Shown here: positions 25,982-36,464 of the stretch, piece by piece
How positions within the stretch are numbered: the first letter of the stretch is position 1
How the letters are laid out: each line of letters begins with the position of its first letter
NCBI GenBank assembly: GCA_040235505.1
Contig: JBECKW010000059.1
Location: 1 to 64,000 of the forward strand
Direction: 5' to 3'
From: JBECKW01 sp040235505
GTDB taxonomy: Bacteria > Desulfobacterota > Desulfobacteria > Desulfobacterales > JAFDDL01
DNA: 64,000 bases
The notes under the pieces: generated by a model
The model's database searches: none
What the model saw: only the letters and a program-made list of their open reading frames with translations
What the model was told of the DNA's origin: nothing
Translations under genes and position numbers: made by a program

Positions 25982-27235
25982 TTAAATACCAAAAAAATTC
26001 ATTATGATATAGGAAAGACGCTGACGTAGCACATCGAAGGAATAGTGGCGTCTTGCCGTCTCGTAGTTGTGCTCCACCATGGTTTTTCTTCTATCGGGCG
26101 ATTCAAGGATTTCTTTTACGGTCTGGACGTTGTTTTTTGTCAGGAACCCATCCATGACGACCAGGTCGAATCCCTTGGGCTCAATATCCTTTACGAAAGT
26201 CGCATACCGGTTGATGAGAAGGGGCTTGTAAAAATAAATCGCCTCCAGAAACGCATTCCCGAATCCCTCATAGAGGCTCGGATACGTAATAAAATCCGCA
26301 TGGGGATAGATGTCCCAGAGGGAATATCCGCTCTTGTGATTTTCAGCATAATAGGGGTCGGATACCTTCAAATCTACCATCCGCAGATCCACGTCGTGTT
26401 CCAGGGCCTCCTTTTTAAGCCATTCCAGATACTCATACCCCTCATCTCCTGCCTCGTGGGAAATAACCAGCTTGTAGCGGGGGTCCTCAAGGTCTCCCAC
26501 AAGCTGGAGCGAATGCTCAATGCCCTTCCGTTGGATTACCCGTGTAGGCTGCAGGATAATCTTGTCCTCCGGATTTAGGCCGATGGTGCTGCGAAATTCC
26601 AGGGAACCCGCATCGTTTCTCAAGGGGGGGGTGTCAAAATCGATAACGTTGGGAATAATTACCGATGTAATGCCCGCTCTAAGTGCAAGTTCCTCCTGGC
26701 CTGCGGAATTGATGACCACATGCTGGATATTCGGAAGATTCGGGGGAAAGCTCATCCGAAGATAATCCCCCACGGCGTTGACGATGAAGCGGGTCCTTTC
26801 CCAGTAAAAGTCATGATGATGGGCGATGGTGGGAAACTGCGTTTCCGCCAGAAATTCGGTGATGGCCACGCCCAGGGGAACATGAAGGGGGATGGTCAAG
26901 GCGTTCTGCACGATGAGCAAATCGATTTCGAATTGAAGGACGAACGCTTCGATTTTCTTTTTAAGAATTCTTTTCATGTGGTGGATAGCGGTTGTAACTT
27001 CCGGGGACCTTCCTTTCCGACCGAATATTTTTTCGCTGAGCCACTGATTTTCTTCATGCTTAAAATGCATTTCAGGGACCAGCATGCTTTCGGACGGTTT
27101 CCGCTCCAATTTCCCGGCCATCCAGAAACAACGATGACCGGCCGCTTCAAGAACCGCCGCCCATTTGCTCGATTCCATGGTGACGCCGTCGGTACCTGAA
27201 AAACGCGTTGAAATGAATCCGATATTTTTACCCAT
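25982..27235 (-). CDS. GT4-type glycosyltransferase
   Basis: The 417-residue GT-B enzyme has an N-terminal glycine-rich start (GFISTRFSGTDGVTMESSKWA). In the C-terminal nucleotide-sugar domain are ILQPTRVIQRKGIEHSLQLV and the YEGFGNAFLEAIYFYKPLLINR motif with the conserved glutamates of family GT4. The N-terminus resembles mannosylglucosylglycerate-type synthases, which make compatible solutes, but that assignment is tentative. It lies 22 bases downstream of corA on the same strand. Confidence 0.8.
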   Translation of the reverse strand: MGKNIGFISTRFSGTDGVTMESSKWAAVLEAAGHRCFWMAGKLERKPSESMLVPEMHFKHEENQWLSEKIFGRKGRSPEVTTAIHHMKRILKKKIEAFVLQFEIDLLIVQNALTIPLHVPLGVAITEFLAETQFPTIAHHHDFYWERTRFIVNAVGDYLRMSFPPNLPNIQHVVINSAGQEELALRAGITSVIIPNVIDFDTPPLRNDAGSLEFRSTIGLNPEDKIILQPTRVIQRKGIEHSLQLVGDLEDPRYKLVISHEAGDEGYEYLEWLKKEALEHDVDLRMVDLKVSDPYYAENHKSGYSLWDIYPHADFITYPSLYEGFGNAFLEAIYFYKPLLINRYATFVKDIEPKGFDLVVMDGFLTKNNVQTVKEILESPDRRKTMVEHNYETARRHYSFDVLRQRLSYIIMNFFGI

Positions 27236-27257
27236 GAGAACTCCTTAATCGCTCTAT

Positions 27258-28319
27258 CTACCACCAATTTTTCCTTTTGAAATAAAAGATCATCACGGCT
27301 GCAATACAGGCCATTACTCCCCATGCACCGGCGTATCCCCAACGCCAGTCGAGTTCCGGCATAAACTTGAAATTCATACCGTAGACTCCCGCCACAAAGG
27401 TGACGGGAATAAAAATTGTGGCGATGATGGTCAGTACTTTCATGACTTCGTTCATTCGATTCCCGACGCTGGACATGTAAAGATCGAGAAGCCCTGTGAG
27501 AATATCCCGATAAGATTCTATAATCTCAATCACCTGAACGGTGTGATCGTGAACATCCCGGAAAAAAAGCCGGGTTTGATCTGTAATGAGAGGGGAGTCA
27601 TCATGGGACAGGCCGCCGATGGTTTCCCTTAAAGGCCAGATCTGTTTTCGAAGATAAACCGTTTCCCGCTTCAGTTGATGAATTCGTTCCAGGGATTCAC
27701 GCTCCGGATTTTCCAGAAGCGCTTCTTCGAGGGTCTCAAGCTCTTCGCCGAAGGATTCGAGGATCTGATAGTAATTATCCACAACGGTATCCAGAAGTGC
27801 ATATGCGAGGTAGTCGCTACCTGAGTTCCGGATTCGTCCCATCGCGTTATGGATACGTTGCCGGACAGGATGGAAGACATCACCGGGTTGTTCCTGAAAA
27901 GAAATGAGCAGTCGATCCGAAATCACCAGACTGACCTGTTCCGAGCTGATGACGCCCCCATGATAGCGAAGCATCTTGATGATGGCATACACATAGCCCT
28001 CGAAAATTTCGACCTTGGGGCGATGCCCGGTATTGACAATATCCTCAAGGGTCAGGGGGTGAATATTAAAAATCCGGCCGATGGATTCAATCAGGGTGGT
28101 ATCATGAAGACCGTCGATATCGATCCATCGGATGACATCGGATCGCCCGGCAAGGGATTGAAGTTCCGATATGGAGGAGATACTCCGGCGGGCGGTGCTT
28201 TCGGCATTGTATTCGATCAGATCGATGGTGGTCTGATCCGCTTTTTTTTCACCGACATGAATCAAGGTTCCGGGGGCGGCCCCCGTTTTTTTGGATATGT
28301 ATTTCAAGAATCGTGGCAT
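27258..28319 (-). CDS. corA: CorA-family magnesium/cobalt transporter
   Basis: The 353-residue protein has the large N-terminal cytoplasmic alpha/beta domain, the long stalk helix, and two C-terminal membrane helices. The selectivity motif GMN sits at residues 314-316 at the end of the first helix. A basic C-terminus (FKRKNWW) follows the second. It forms a pentameric divalent-cation channel in the inner membrane. It starts 21 bases after the TamB stop and is probably in the same long leftward transcript. Confidence 0.93.
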   Translation of the reverse strand: MPRFLKYISKKTGAAPGTLIHVGEKKADQTTIDLIEYNAESTARRSISSISELQSLAGRSDVIRWIDIDGLHDTTLIESIGRIFNIHPLTLEDIVNTGHRPKVEIFEGYVYAIIKMLRYHGGVISSEQVSLVISDRLLISFQEQPGDVFHPVRQRIHNAMGRIRNSGSDYLAYALLDTVVDNYYQILESFGEELETLEEALLENPERESLERIHQLKRETVYLRKQIWPLRETIGGLSHDDSPLITDQTRLFFRDVHDHTVQVIEIIESYRDILTGLLDLYMSSVGNRMNEVMKVLTIIATIFIPVTFVAGVYGMNFKFMPELDWRWGYAGAWGVMACIAAVMIFYFKRKNWW

Positions 28320-28340
28320 GCGCTTCCCTCCAAATGCAGG

Positions 28341-31300
28341 TCAGAAATCGTATTCCCAGGTGATATCGGCGCTACTGGTGTGATCCTGGCCGATCTGTGT
28401 CTCCAGCTTGATATCGGGTGTCAGTTCATAAATGATCTCCTGGTAGCTGGCTTCGTTTTCGGAGAGTCCCTGGCGGTGAGAGACGAAAATTTTAGGGGTG
28501 ATATATTTGCCGAGGGTCACGGAACCGAAACCGTTTTGACTGCTTCCGGAATCCACGGAAAATGAATCGATAAATGCCATATCACCCAGTAAATTCCGAA
28601 GTTCCCCGGCCAGAAGACCTCCGGTGTAACTGAGGGCGGACTTTTCAACGCTGAAGGCCTGATCTCCCCCCAGATCGTCGGTTGCACGGCCGAACACCAA
28701 ATAGGAGATGATATCGGACTCATTCATGGCCGGATCGCTGCTCAGGTCAATGGACATTTCCTGGGCCGAACCGTATAGCGTCACGATAATCGTATTTGAT
28801 TTTATGCGGGTCTGTGCTTCGATATTCAGATTCGGGTTGATCTCTTTAAGGCCCAGGAATTCAACATTTCCTTTGGTCAGTTGAAAGTTTTTCCCCATGA
28901 AGTAGTAGTTGCCGCGGATGGTGTTCAGGGGGCCGTATAGAAGAAAAGGTCCTCCCGGTTTTTTCCTGACGGTGATATCACCGGCAATTTCCGCGTTTAC
29001 ATCCTGTCCCTTCAACCAGGCGTTTTTGGGAACATGGACCCGGATATCGGCAGACAGTGCCGATAAATATGCCGGTTTCTTAGACTCGGAGGCCACCAGC
29101 ATCGGTGATTCGCCGCCCGGGGCGCTGCTTTCAACGACCTGGATATCCGAATAATGCTGTCGGGACAATTGATTGAGGTCCACTTTGCTTTCCGTGATGG
29201 TAATGTCTCCCGTAAGCTGCGGCGTGTCGATGCCGCCGCTCAGGTGCAGTTCGGGTGATATCCGGGCTGAAATTGATTTCTGAAACGGGATGTAGAAATT
29301 TTTTCCGGTGAGGGTTAAATCCGTTTCAAAAGTTCGTCCGCCCCGGTAAAGGATTGTGCCGGAGGCCGTGAGGAGACCTTCACGGTCTCCTTCGATTCGC
29401 AGACGGTCGATTTTTACCCGGTTATTTGTAACGGAAATTTTAGCGTCCAGGGCCTCGTAGGTCAATTTGTTTCTGGGAAGAGAGAGATGCCCGTCTCGAA
29501 TGGTGATATTTCCGATAGCCTCGGGCGAATGAAGGCTGCCTGAAATCGAGAGGTCCATATCGGCGACCGCATCCCAGTCGACCCCTTTGATAGTGGGAAT
29601 CGGCAATTCGGAAAACCTCAAGTCGCGGGTTTCCAGCTTCGCCGAAAGGGCGCCCGGACCGGTTCCGATCCTGAAAGGCCACAGGGAAAAATCCAGCGGC
29701 ACTTTGCCGGTGGCCGATAGAATCGAGGTGCCCTGTTTTGAAAGTGTTCCGTGAATGTCCGCCGTTCCATCGGCCAGGCCAACGTCGGCCAAAAGATCGG
29801 AACTCTGGTGGATGCCGTATCCGGAGAGGTTTTGCACATGGATGTGCGAGGAGATTACAGGCTGTTGCAGAGATCCTTCGATATTCGTTTGGGTGGAAAG
29901 AAGTCCGGAAAGACCGGACGCGCTATTCCAGGTTCCGGGAATACTCGCGATCTCCAGGTTGTCTATTCGAATCGATAGATTCTGTCTTCCATTTTTTGCA
30001 ATGTTTCCGGAAAGCGAAAGGTTGGCGTTATTTAAGGTCAAGCCGCAGTTATGGATAGTTAACAAACCGTTATTTATTGAAAAAAAAACCTGTGACGTAT
30101 TTGAAAGGGTCGAGGCCGGCCAAGGGGATGTCGTGGAAACAAGCAGCTTGTCGATGGTGAAATTCTGATTCAGGGTTTTCCACGATTCTGCACTGCCGTC
30201 GATTTGGGCCGAGCTGCCGTTTTCATGTTCGGCCCGGATACCGTAAAGGATACGATGGGGCAAAACCCGGCCGGAAAGCGAAAACGTCTTAAGCTGCTGA
30301 CCTTGATAATTCGTTCCGGAGGATTCAACCGATACCCGGCCGGTAACATCCGGGTAAGGACCTTCCAGATGGGCAGCGCAGGTCAGTGAACGACTTTCGA
30401 CCCCATCCAGAACCAGCTTCTTTCCGTTGAGGGCGATATCCAGCCTGCTGCCCGCAGATTGGGGGGGGCCCCGTAAACTTCCGGAAAGGTCGAGTGTTTG
30501 AGAGCGTGCCAGATTAGAAGAAAAGTTTACGGCCGCCAGATGAAATCCGGCATCGGGGTTTTTCGTCCAACCCGACCACCTGCCTGTCAGATCCAGACGA
30601 TTGGCGTTGAAAAGATTCGACTCAATACCCTGAACCGTGACGGAAACATCGTCGAGGTGATGATTCGGGCCGGGGATTCCCTGCCATAATGCGGACGCCT
30701 GTAATGAATTTGCCCTGAATGAATCGATTGAAATATGGTCCGCACGAAAAGAAAATCTGGCGCGGGGCCGGTCGAACCAGCCATCGAGGGAGACGCTTAA
30801 CTTGGATCCGCCTTTGACCGAAATCTTGGAAAAGGCCCGGGGGAACAGGGAGGACGGCGGATGCAGAAGCGTATCGGAATCCGGGATAGCGGCACTGAGC
30901 TTAAGCTCCGCATGATGATTTTTTGTGGAGAGGGTCCCGGATACCTGGAGATGGTTTTCCCCGGATGTGGTTTCAAACTGTTGAATGGCTAACATCCCAT
31001 GAGACCAGTTTGCTGAAAATCGAATCGTGTCGAGGGAAATTCCTCCTGCGGATAGTCCCTGGATGCCCACTGAAAAACGACTGTCAATTCGATCCGTCGA
31101 TTGAAGGCCGGTTCCTGACAGGGTGATGTCCGCCGAAGCGTTGCCGGACAGTTTTCCACCGATAGCAGGCCATAGCTTTGCCGGATCGAAACGGCGGAGG
31201 CTGGCGGAAAGATTCGTCCAGAGACCCCGGGTGTCATCGAAACCGATAAGCCCGTTTGTTTCGATGGAGGCCTCACCGACCTTCAGCGACAGGTGATGCT

Positions 31301-32240
31301 GAAATTCCTCGGGGGTTCCGGAAGCCGTAACAGTACCCGAGATCTTGGCGGGTGGAAAGCTGCGTAACGAATAAATTTTTGAGATCTCTGATAGATCGAC
31401 AGGGTCTGCATTCAGTGAAAGCGAAAAGACAGGTGTTTTTTCATTAAACCGGCAATCACCGTTCAGGGTGAGCCGGGATCTGCCGCTTTGGAGTGCCATG
31501 TGGTCAAGAACCACTTCAAGGGTCGATGGAAGGAACGATAGTTCACCGGAAAAAACGATCGTCTGTTCGTGCGGCCGATTGACCGATATGGAAGATGGAA
31601 AAATTGAAAGCGCAATGGTCGAGTCCCAGTTCAAGGCGGCGGAAATATTTTCAATGGAAACACGTAGGTTGGAAGCGTCACTGCCGTCGGTTCCAGACTG
31701 TTCGATCATCGAATCGACGATCTTCATCTGGCGGATCCGGACAGTGTAGGGAAACGGAGCGTTCGGGGCGCTCTTTGATGCGTTGGAATTTTTGAGAAGC
31801 GTTGCGACGTTCCATTTTCCGCCCGGCTTTTTTTTGAGATTCAGATGGAGCCCCCGGACCGCGGCGTTCTCTATGTTGATTTTGCCAAAAAGAAGATCGG
31901 CCAGCCGATATCGCAGGGAAAGGCCTTCAACGGAAACAACGGGTTCGCGGTTTTCTCCCTCCAGCTCGATTCCTTCAAGGGAAATATCGGAAAGAAGACC
32001 TCCCTTTAAAACGTCTATATGGAGAGTGCCGTTAAGATTCGCGGAGGCCGTCTGTTCCAGAAACACCCGCAGACGGGTTTGAAAAAAGGAACTTTGGGAA
32101 AAAAGAACCGCGATTGCCACTATGACGACCACTCCCAATAGAGAATAAAAAAGCAGCCGGAATGTCATACGGACCGATTTCCCGGTCGATGTGTATTTTA
32201 CATCGGAATCGCTCGAATTATGTTCTTTTTGAGTATCCAC
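28341..32240 (-). CDS. tamB: TamB translocation and assembly module
   Basis: The 1299-residue protein has one N-terminal membrane helix (about residues 28-50), a very long beta-helical, AsmA/DUF748-like periplasmic region, and the C-terminal DUF490 domain. The domain contains the conserved GRATDDLG and GLLAGELRNLLG segments and ends in a beta strand with aromatic terminus (WEYDF). It spans the periplasm as a lipid or protein conduit and partners TamA, encoded 53 bases upstream. Confidence 0.93.
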   Translation of the reverse strand: MDTQKEHNSSDSDVKYTSTGKSVRMTFRLLFYSLLGVVVIVAIAVLFSQSSFFQTRLRVFLEQTASANLNGTLHIDVLKGGLLSDISLEGIELEGENREPVVSVEGLSLRYRLADLLFGKINIENAAVRGLHLNLKKKPGGKWNVATLLKNSNASKSAPNAPFPYTVRIRQMKIVDSMIEQSGTDGSDASNLRVSIENISAALNWDSTIALSIFPSSISVNRPHEQTIVFSGELSFLPSTLEVVLDHMALQSGRSRLTLNGDCRFNEKTPVFSLSLNADPVDLSEISKIYSLRSFPPAKISGTVTASGTPEEFQHHLSLKVGEASIETNGLIGFDDTRGLWTNLSASLRRFDPAKLWPAIGGKLSGNASADITLSGTGLQSTDRIDSRFSVGIQGLSAGGISLDTIRFSANWSHGMLAIQQFETTSGENHLQVSGTLSTKNHHAELKLSAAIPDSDTLLHPPSSLFPRAFSKISVKGGSKLSVSLDGWFDRPRARFSFRADHISIDSFRANSLQASALWQGIPGPNHHLDDVSVTVQGIESNLFNANRLDLTGRWSGWTKNPDAGFHLAAVNFSSNLARSQTLDLSGSLRGPPQSAGSRLDIALNGKKLVLDGVESRSLTCAAHLEGPYPDVTGRVSVESSGTNYQGQQLKTFSLSGRVLPHRILYGIRAEHENGSSAQIDGSAESWKTLNQNFTIDKLLVSTTSPWPASTLSNTSQVFFSINNGLLTIHNCGLTLNNANLSLSGNIAKNGRQNLSIRIDNLEIASIPGTWNSASGLSGLLSTQTNIEGSLQQPVISSHIHVQNLSGYGIHQSSDLLADVGLADGTADIHGTLSKQGTSILSATGKVPLDFSLWPFRIGTGPGALSAKLETRDLRFSELPIPTIKGVDWDAVADMDLSISGSLHSPEAIGNITIRDGHLSLPRNKLTYEALDAKISVTNNRVKIDRLRIEGDREGLLTASGTILYRGGRTFETDLTLTGKNFYIPFQKSISARISPELHLSGGIDTPQLTGDITITESKVDLNQLSRQHYSDIQVVESSAPGGESPMLVASESKKPAYLSALSADIRVHVPKNAWLKGQDVNAEIAGDITVRKKPGGPFLLYGPLNTIRGNYYFMGKNFQLTKGNVEFLGLKEINPNLNIEAQTRIKSNTIIVTLYGSAQEMSIDLSSDPAMNESDIISYLVFGRATDDLGGDQAFSVEKSALSYTGGLLAGELRNLLGDMAFIDSFSVDSGSSQNGFGSVTLGKYITPKIFVSHRQGLSENEASYQEIIYELTPDIKLETQIGQDHTSSADITWEYDF

Positions 32241-32293
32241 GAAACTGTTGCGCTGCCGATCACTTTAGATCTTTAAAAGGTTGAGATGTTTTT

Positions 32294-34174
32294 TTAAAAT
32301 GCCTGGCCAATATTCAGATGAAGCCGCCATCTGTCCGATTTTACGGCAGGATAGCCTTCATTTTCCGGGAGGGCCGACGGATTGAGTTTGTAACCGAAAT
32401 CAAGACGAAGCGGTCCCACCGGTGTCTTCACCCGAATCCCGGCGCCGGTGCTCCAGCGAAGTTCGTGCCTGTCGAATGAATACTGATCCTGATCCAGCAT
32501 ACCCCCGTCGAGGAACAGTACTCCAGATAAAATGCCGATGATCGGATGTCTGAATTCAATATTGGCAAGCAGTGACGAACGGCCGCCAATGGGATTCCCG
32601 GTGGCGTCCAGCGGTCCTAGCTTTTGAAAGGAATACCCTCGAACCGTATTGGCGCCCCCGAGAAAAAGTCGTTTTAAAATAGGGATGTCGCCATTTTTTT
32701 CAGGGTCGGAAATGGATTCGTATCGGATTCGTCCCGCCCATACAATTCCCAGGGGAAGTTCGATATATTTCTTGAATTCCACGGACGGCTTCACATACGT
32801 CAGACCGGAGCCCAGAAGTGTGGAAGCCACTTCAACGGAGGCGGTGACCGTGCTTCCCTTTTTGGGGCTCGGGTCACTGCCGGCGGTGTTTCGGATCAGC
32901 TGAAAAAAAACCGAGGAAACAAAAAACGAGTGATCTTTGCGAAAGGCTTCGATTTCAGTTGGGTCTACAAGATTTAAATCCTTGAGTTCGCTGTACTCCG
33001 GAAGATACGCAACCGAAAGATTGAGGTGATGTTCAAAGCCCCGGGTGAATCGAGCGGTACCGAAAAATTTCAGGCTTTCGTAGGAGTCATAAAACTCCTG
33101 CAAAACACCGGCCTCAGTCTGAAGAACGTTCCGGGCGTCCAGGAAATAGGGCTGGTTGTAACCGAGTGAAGCTTTTTTCAACAGGTCGGTCCGTTTCGCC
33201 TCGAAGGTGAACTTTCCGGCCCATCCCCATGGGTTGCGATAGGTATAGCCGGCCCTGAGCCGCACTCCGTCTTCGTCACCATAACCGACTCCCAGTTTGA
33301 TGCTCCGTTTCTTTTTCGATTTTAATTCAAGGGTCATGGGAACGCGGCCGGTTTCGGGATCCGGTTCTCCGGGCTGAATGACGGCAGCCTTCAACACATC
33401 CAGGTTGTACAGATTGCGTTGGGATTGTTCGACTTTGGAAATATCATAAACTTCACCGGGATGGTAGGTTCTGGAGCGGGTAAGGATTTTCCCATTGACA
33501 ATGGATGCACCTCCGGTCACCCGGGTCACTCCGAAATAACAGAGTTTGCCGGGCACAATGGAAAAGGTGACGGCGGCCTTGTTTTCGGAGGGGTAGATCA
33601 ACGCCTTTCCATTGACCTCTGCCTGGGGATATCCGATCCCTCCCAGACGTTTAAGGATCAGTTCCTTTGATTCCCGATACGCTTTTTCTTCAAACCGCAT
33701 ACCCTTCTTGAGGGGGAGGGACTTCAAAAGATCATCAAGGCCGGAGGGAAGCGTCGCACCCTCCGGATCGATCACGATGTCCGCAACAATGACAGGGGCG
33801 CCCTCGTCAATCTGATAGGTCACCCGTACCGATGGGGAAGGTGCGTTTTTTTTCCCGATAATTTTCACCTTGTAATGAACCACCGCATGGTAAAACCCCT
33901 TGCTTTGATAGAACTGGGAAATGTGCTGGGTTTCATCATCCAGATCTTCTACGGAAGCAACCGGGTGTTTGCTCCAAATTCGCCAGGGGGCGGGGGGGTG
34001 AACCAAAAGGACCGAGCGTATCTCTTTCTTTTTCAAGAAGTGAGCCCCTTCGATATCGATTCGGCTGATACGAAATGTTTCCGGAAGATCGGCGGCAAGG
34101 ACGGTGGCGGAAAAAAAAACCGACAGGATTAATATAAAAGTGCGGCAGCGGTAAGATATCGTCGGCGATTTCAA
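32294..34174 (-). CDS. tamA: TamA, Omp85-family outer-membrane assembly factor
   Basis: This outer-membrane barrel protein of about 626 residues has a signal peptide (FILILSVFFSATVLAADLP), POTRA repeats in the first half (RISRIDIEGAHFL onward) and the C-terminal Omp85 barrel with VRGYSFQKLGPLD (the VRGY/F motif). It ends in phenylalanine, as barrel proteins do. The frame is open to an ATG at 34255 with no ribosome-binding site, which would give an atypically long, charged leader. A TTG at 34174 gives a standard signal peptide and is preferred, but this is not certain. Confidence 0.88.
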   Translation of the reverse strand: MKSPTISYRCRTFILILSVFFSATVLAADLPETFRISRIDIEGAHFLKKKEIRSVLLVHPPAPWRIWSKHPVASVEDLDDETQHISQFYQSKGFYHAVVHYKVKIIGKKNAPSPSVRVTYQIDEGAPVIVADIVIDPEGATLPSGLDDLLKSLPLKKGMRFEEKAYRESKELILKRLGGIGYPQAEVNGKALIYPSENKAAVTFSIVPGKLCYFGVTRVTGGASIVNGKILTRSRTYHPGEVYDISKVEQSQRNLYNLDVLKAAVIQPGEPDPETGRVPMTLELKSKKKRSIKLGVGYGDEDGVRLRAGYTYRNPWGWAGKFTFEAKRTDLLKKASLGYNQPYFLDARNVLQTEAGVLQEFYDSYESLKFFGTARFTRGFEHHLNLSVAYLPEYSELKDLNLVDPTEIEAFRKDHSFFVSSVFFQLIRNTAGSDPSPKKGSTVTASVEVASTLLGSGLTYVKPSVEFKKYIELPLGIVWAGRIRYESISDPEKNGDIPILKRLFLGGANTVRGYSFQKLGPLDATGNPIGGRSSLLANIEFRHPIIGILSGVLFLDGGMLDQDQYSFDRHELRWSTGAGIRVKTPVGPLRLDFGYKLNPSALPENEGYPAVKSDRWRLHLNIGQAF

Positions 34175-34220
34175 CGGGGCGCAACCTTTTCTTATGATTC
34201 TTGGGAGCCGGTTCCAACAT

Positions 34221-36464
34221 TCATCCCGTTGCTCCCGGGGGGGAGGGGGCTGCATTTGGATTCAGTATCATTCGAACATCGACGATACTCAGACCGTGTT
34301 CATGTACTACCACAGGGTTTAAATCCATTTCAAGAAGCTCGGGATAGGCTTCCATTATTTCGGAACACACCATCAACAGGTCCTCGATTGCTTTTTTATC
34401 GCGGGCTCCCTGGCCCCGGACACCCTCGAGGATCGGAAATGATTTGGTGTCTTCGATCATTCTTTTCGCGGATCGTCGGGAGATGGGAACCACCCGGAAG
34501 GAGACGTCCCGAAGGATTTCAACCATGATCCCTCCAAGCCCATACATGATGATAGGACCGAACTGTGCGTCGATTTTCGTGCCGATGATGATTTCCAGTC
34601 CGGGTTCAACCATGGGGGAGATCAGGATGCCCCGGATATCGGCGCCCGGGCAATATTTCAGTGAGTTTTTCATGATACTGGCGTAAGCTCCCCGGACATC
34701 CTCTTCTGTTTTGATATTCAGCCGAACGCCCCTGGCATCGCTTTTGTGAAGAATGTCGGGGGAAACGATTTTCATCGCCACTGGCTTGCCGATTTTTTTT
34801 GCGAATCTGACGGCTTGCTGCTCGGTTTTTGCCAGAAAACCGGCGGGGAGACTTGACGGCTCTTCATCGGCAGATTTTTTTCCCTTCTCGGAAGCGGGAC
34901 GGCCGGGTTTTTCTTTCGAGTGGTTCAGGGCGCCGTGAAGTGCCAGCAGTTCCCTTCCTTCGGTTTCAAGAAGCGAGGTGCGGCCTTCGCTCAACGCCGT
35001 GGCAATGATTTTTTCACCGGCCGCTTTTCGTTTGTCCGGCGGATAGAGAACAAAGTTGGTTTTGGCATGATAGGCGCTCAGGTAACGTCCATATTCGCCA
35101 AGTACGCCGATGCATTTGCAGGCCACATCGATGGAATCGTACACCGGAATATTGTAGTAGCGAAGAAGATGGAGGGAATGGGGCTTTTCAAAGCTGTAAA
35201 GGCTGTGGACAACGATGGGTTTTTTTCGTGAGGCAACGAGTTTGCCCATCTGATGGGCCGCATCTTCCTCCTGCAATGCAAGCGAGCGGGCAAATCGAAT
35301 GCCATAGCCGCCGAACAGACCCACCAGGAGCAGGCCGCCGACGTGGGGATCATTCAGGATAATCCGGGCGCAGTCTGCAAAGAGGGTCGGCGCCGCATCG
35401 GTCCCGCCGGCGACATCCACGGGGTTTCGAAGGGACGCGGCAGGGGGCAGGATCTCCCTCAATTTGTTTTGCGTATGTTCTGAAAGTTCAGGAATTTGAA
35501 GACCGAGGTCCGTTAAAAGATCGGCGGCAATGGTGGCATGTCCGCCGCCGTCGGCCAGGATAGCGATGTGGTTGTTTTTAATGGGCGGAAGACTTGAAAG
35601 CGTTTCGGCTACCGGAAAAAGTTCGTCTGCATTTTCCACAACGATGATCCCGGCTCGTTTGAAAGCCGTGGTGGCGACTTCGGAAATGCCCGCCATGGCA
35701 CCGGTGTGAGAGCCTGCGGATTTTTTCCCGGTTGCGGACCTTCCGCTTTTCAGCAAAACGACAGGCTTCACGCAGGTGGTTTTATATGCCTGCTGAAGAA
35801 ACTCGCGCCCCCGGCGCATTCCCTCCACATACATGAGGACGGCACGGGTATCCGGGTCATTACGAAAAAACTCAAGATATTCATGGAAGCTGATATCCGC
35901 TTCGTTTCCAACCCCGACATAGTAGGAAAAGCCTTTAAGGCTTTTAATCTTTGCTTCGGTGATCAGGCTCAGCGCCATGTTGCCGCTCTGGGAGATAAGC
36001 GCGATATTTCCCCTGGGTGCATCCCTGAGTCCAACCAAATTCAGGTTGCTTTTGAGGTTCATCATACCGGATGTGTTGGGACCGATCAGACGTACTTTTT
36101 GGGTTCGGGCAGCAGCGACAAGCTCGGCTTCCAGTTCCTGTCCCTTGGCGCCGGTTTCCCCGAAGCCTCCGGCGATGGCGACAACGCCTTGGATCCCTTT
36201 CCGTCCGCAGGCCTCAAGAATAGGCGGGAGCGTGGCGGCCGGAGTCGTTACGAGGGCAATGTCCACCGGGTCAGGAATGGATTCCACGTCCCGAAAACAG
36301 GGAAGTCCCAAAATTCGTTTTTCGTTGGGGTTAACCGGGTAGATCGATCCTTCGAAGTGCTCGTCCAGAAGGATCTTGATCGCCTGGTAACCTCGTTTCG
36401 TGGGGTTTCGGGAGGCACCGATGACGGCCACCGAATCAGCGTTGAAGATTTTTTCAAGACTCAT
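34221..36464 (-). CDS. Acyl-CoA synthetase (ADP-forming), fused alpha and beta parts
   Basis: The 747-residue enzyme of the ACD family interconverts an acyl-CoA with ADP and phosphate and the acid plus ATP. The N-terminal CoA-binding domain reads VAVIGASRNPTKRGYQ. Succinyl-CoA-ligase-like domains carry the phospho-histidine loop SAGSHTGAMAG. A C-terminal ATP-grasp domain holds KIVSPDILHKSDARGV and MYGLGGIMVEILRDVSF. The acyl specificity is unknown. AAGGA before ATG 36464 fixes the start; the open frame runs further upstream. It overlaps the enoyl-CoA hydratase by 11 bases, pointing to a shared catabolic role. Confidence 0.9.
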   Translation of the reverse strand: MSLEKIFNADSVAVIGASRNPTKRGYQAIKILLDEHFEGSIYPVNPNEKRILGLPCFRDVESIPDPVDIALVTTPAATLPPILEACGRKGIQGVVAIAGGFGETGAKGQELEAELVAAARTQKVRLIGPNTSGMMNLKSNLNLVGLRDAPRGNIALISQSGNMALSLITEAKIKSLKGFSYYVGVGNEADISFHEYLEFFRNDPDTRAVLMYVEGMRRGREFLQQAYKTTCVKPVVLLKSGRSATGKKSAGSHTGAMAGISEVATTAFKRAGIIVVENADELFPVAETLSSLPPIKNNHIAILADGGGHATIAADLLTDLGLQIPELSEHTQNKLREILPPAASLRNPVDVAGGTDAAPTLFADCARIILNDPHVGGLLLVGLFGGYGIRFARSLALQEEDAAHQMGKLVASRKKPIVVHSLYSFEKPHSLHLLRYYNIPVYDSIDVACKCIGVLGEYGRYLSAYHAKTNFVLYPPDKRKAAGEKIIATALSEGRTSLLETEGRELLALHGALNHSKEKPGRPASEKGKKSADEEPSSLPAGFLAKTEQQAVRFAKKIGKPVAMKIVSPDILHKSDARGVRLNIKTEEDVRGAYASIMKNSLKYCPGADIRGILISPMVEPGLEIIIGTKIDAQFGPIIMYGLGGIMVEILRDVSFRVVPISRRSAKRMIEDTKSFPILEGVRGQGARDKKAIEDLLMVCSEIMEAYPELLEMDLNPVVVHEHGLSIVDVRMILNPNAAPSPPGATG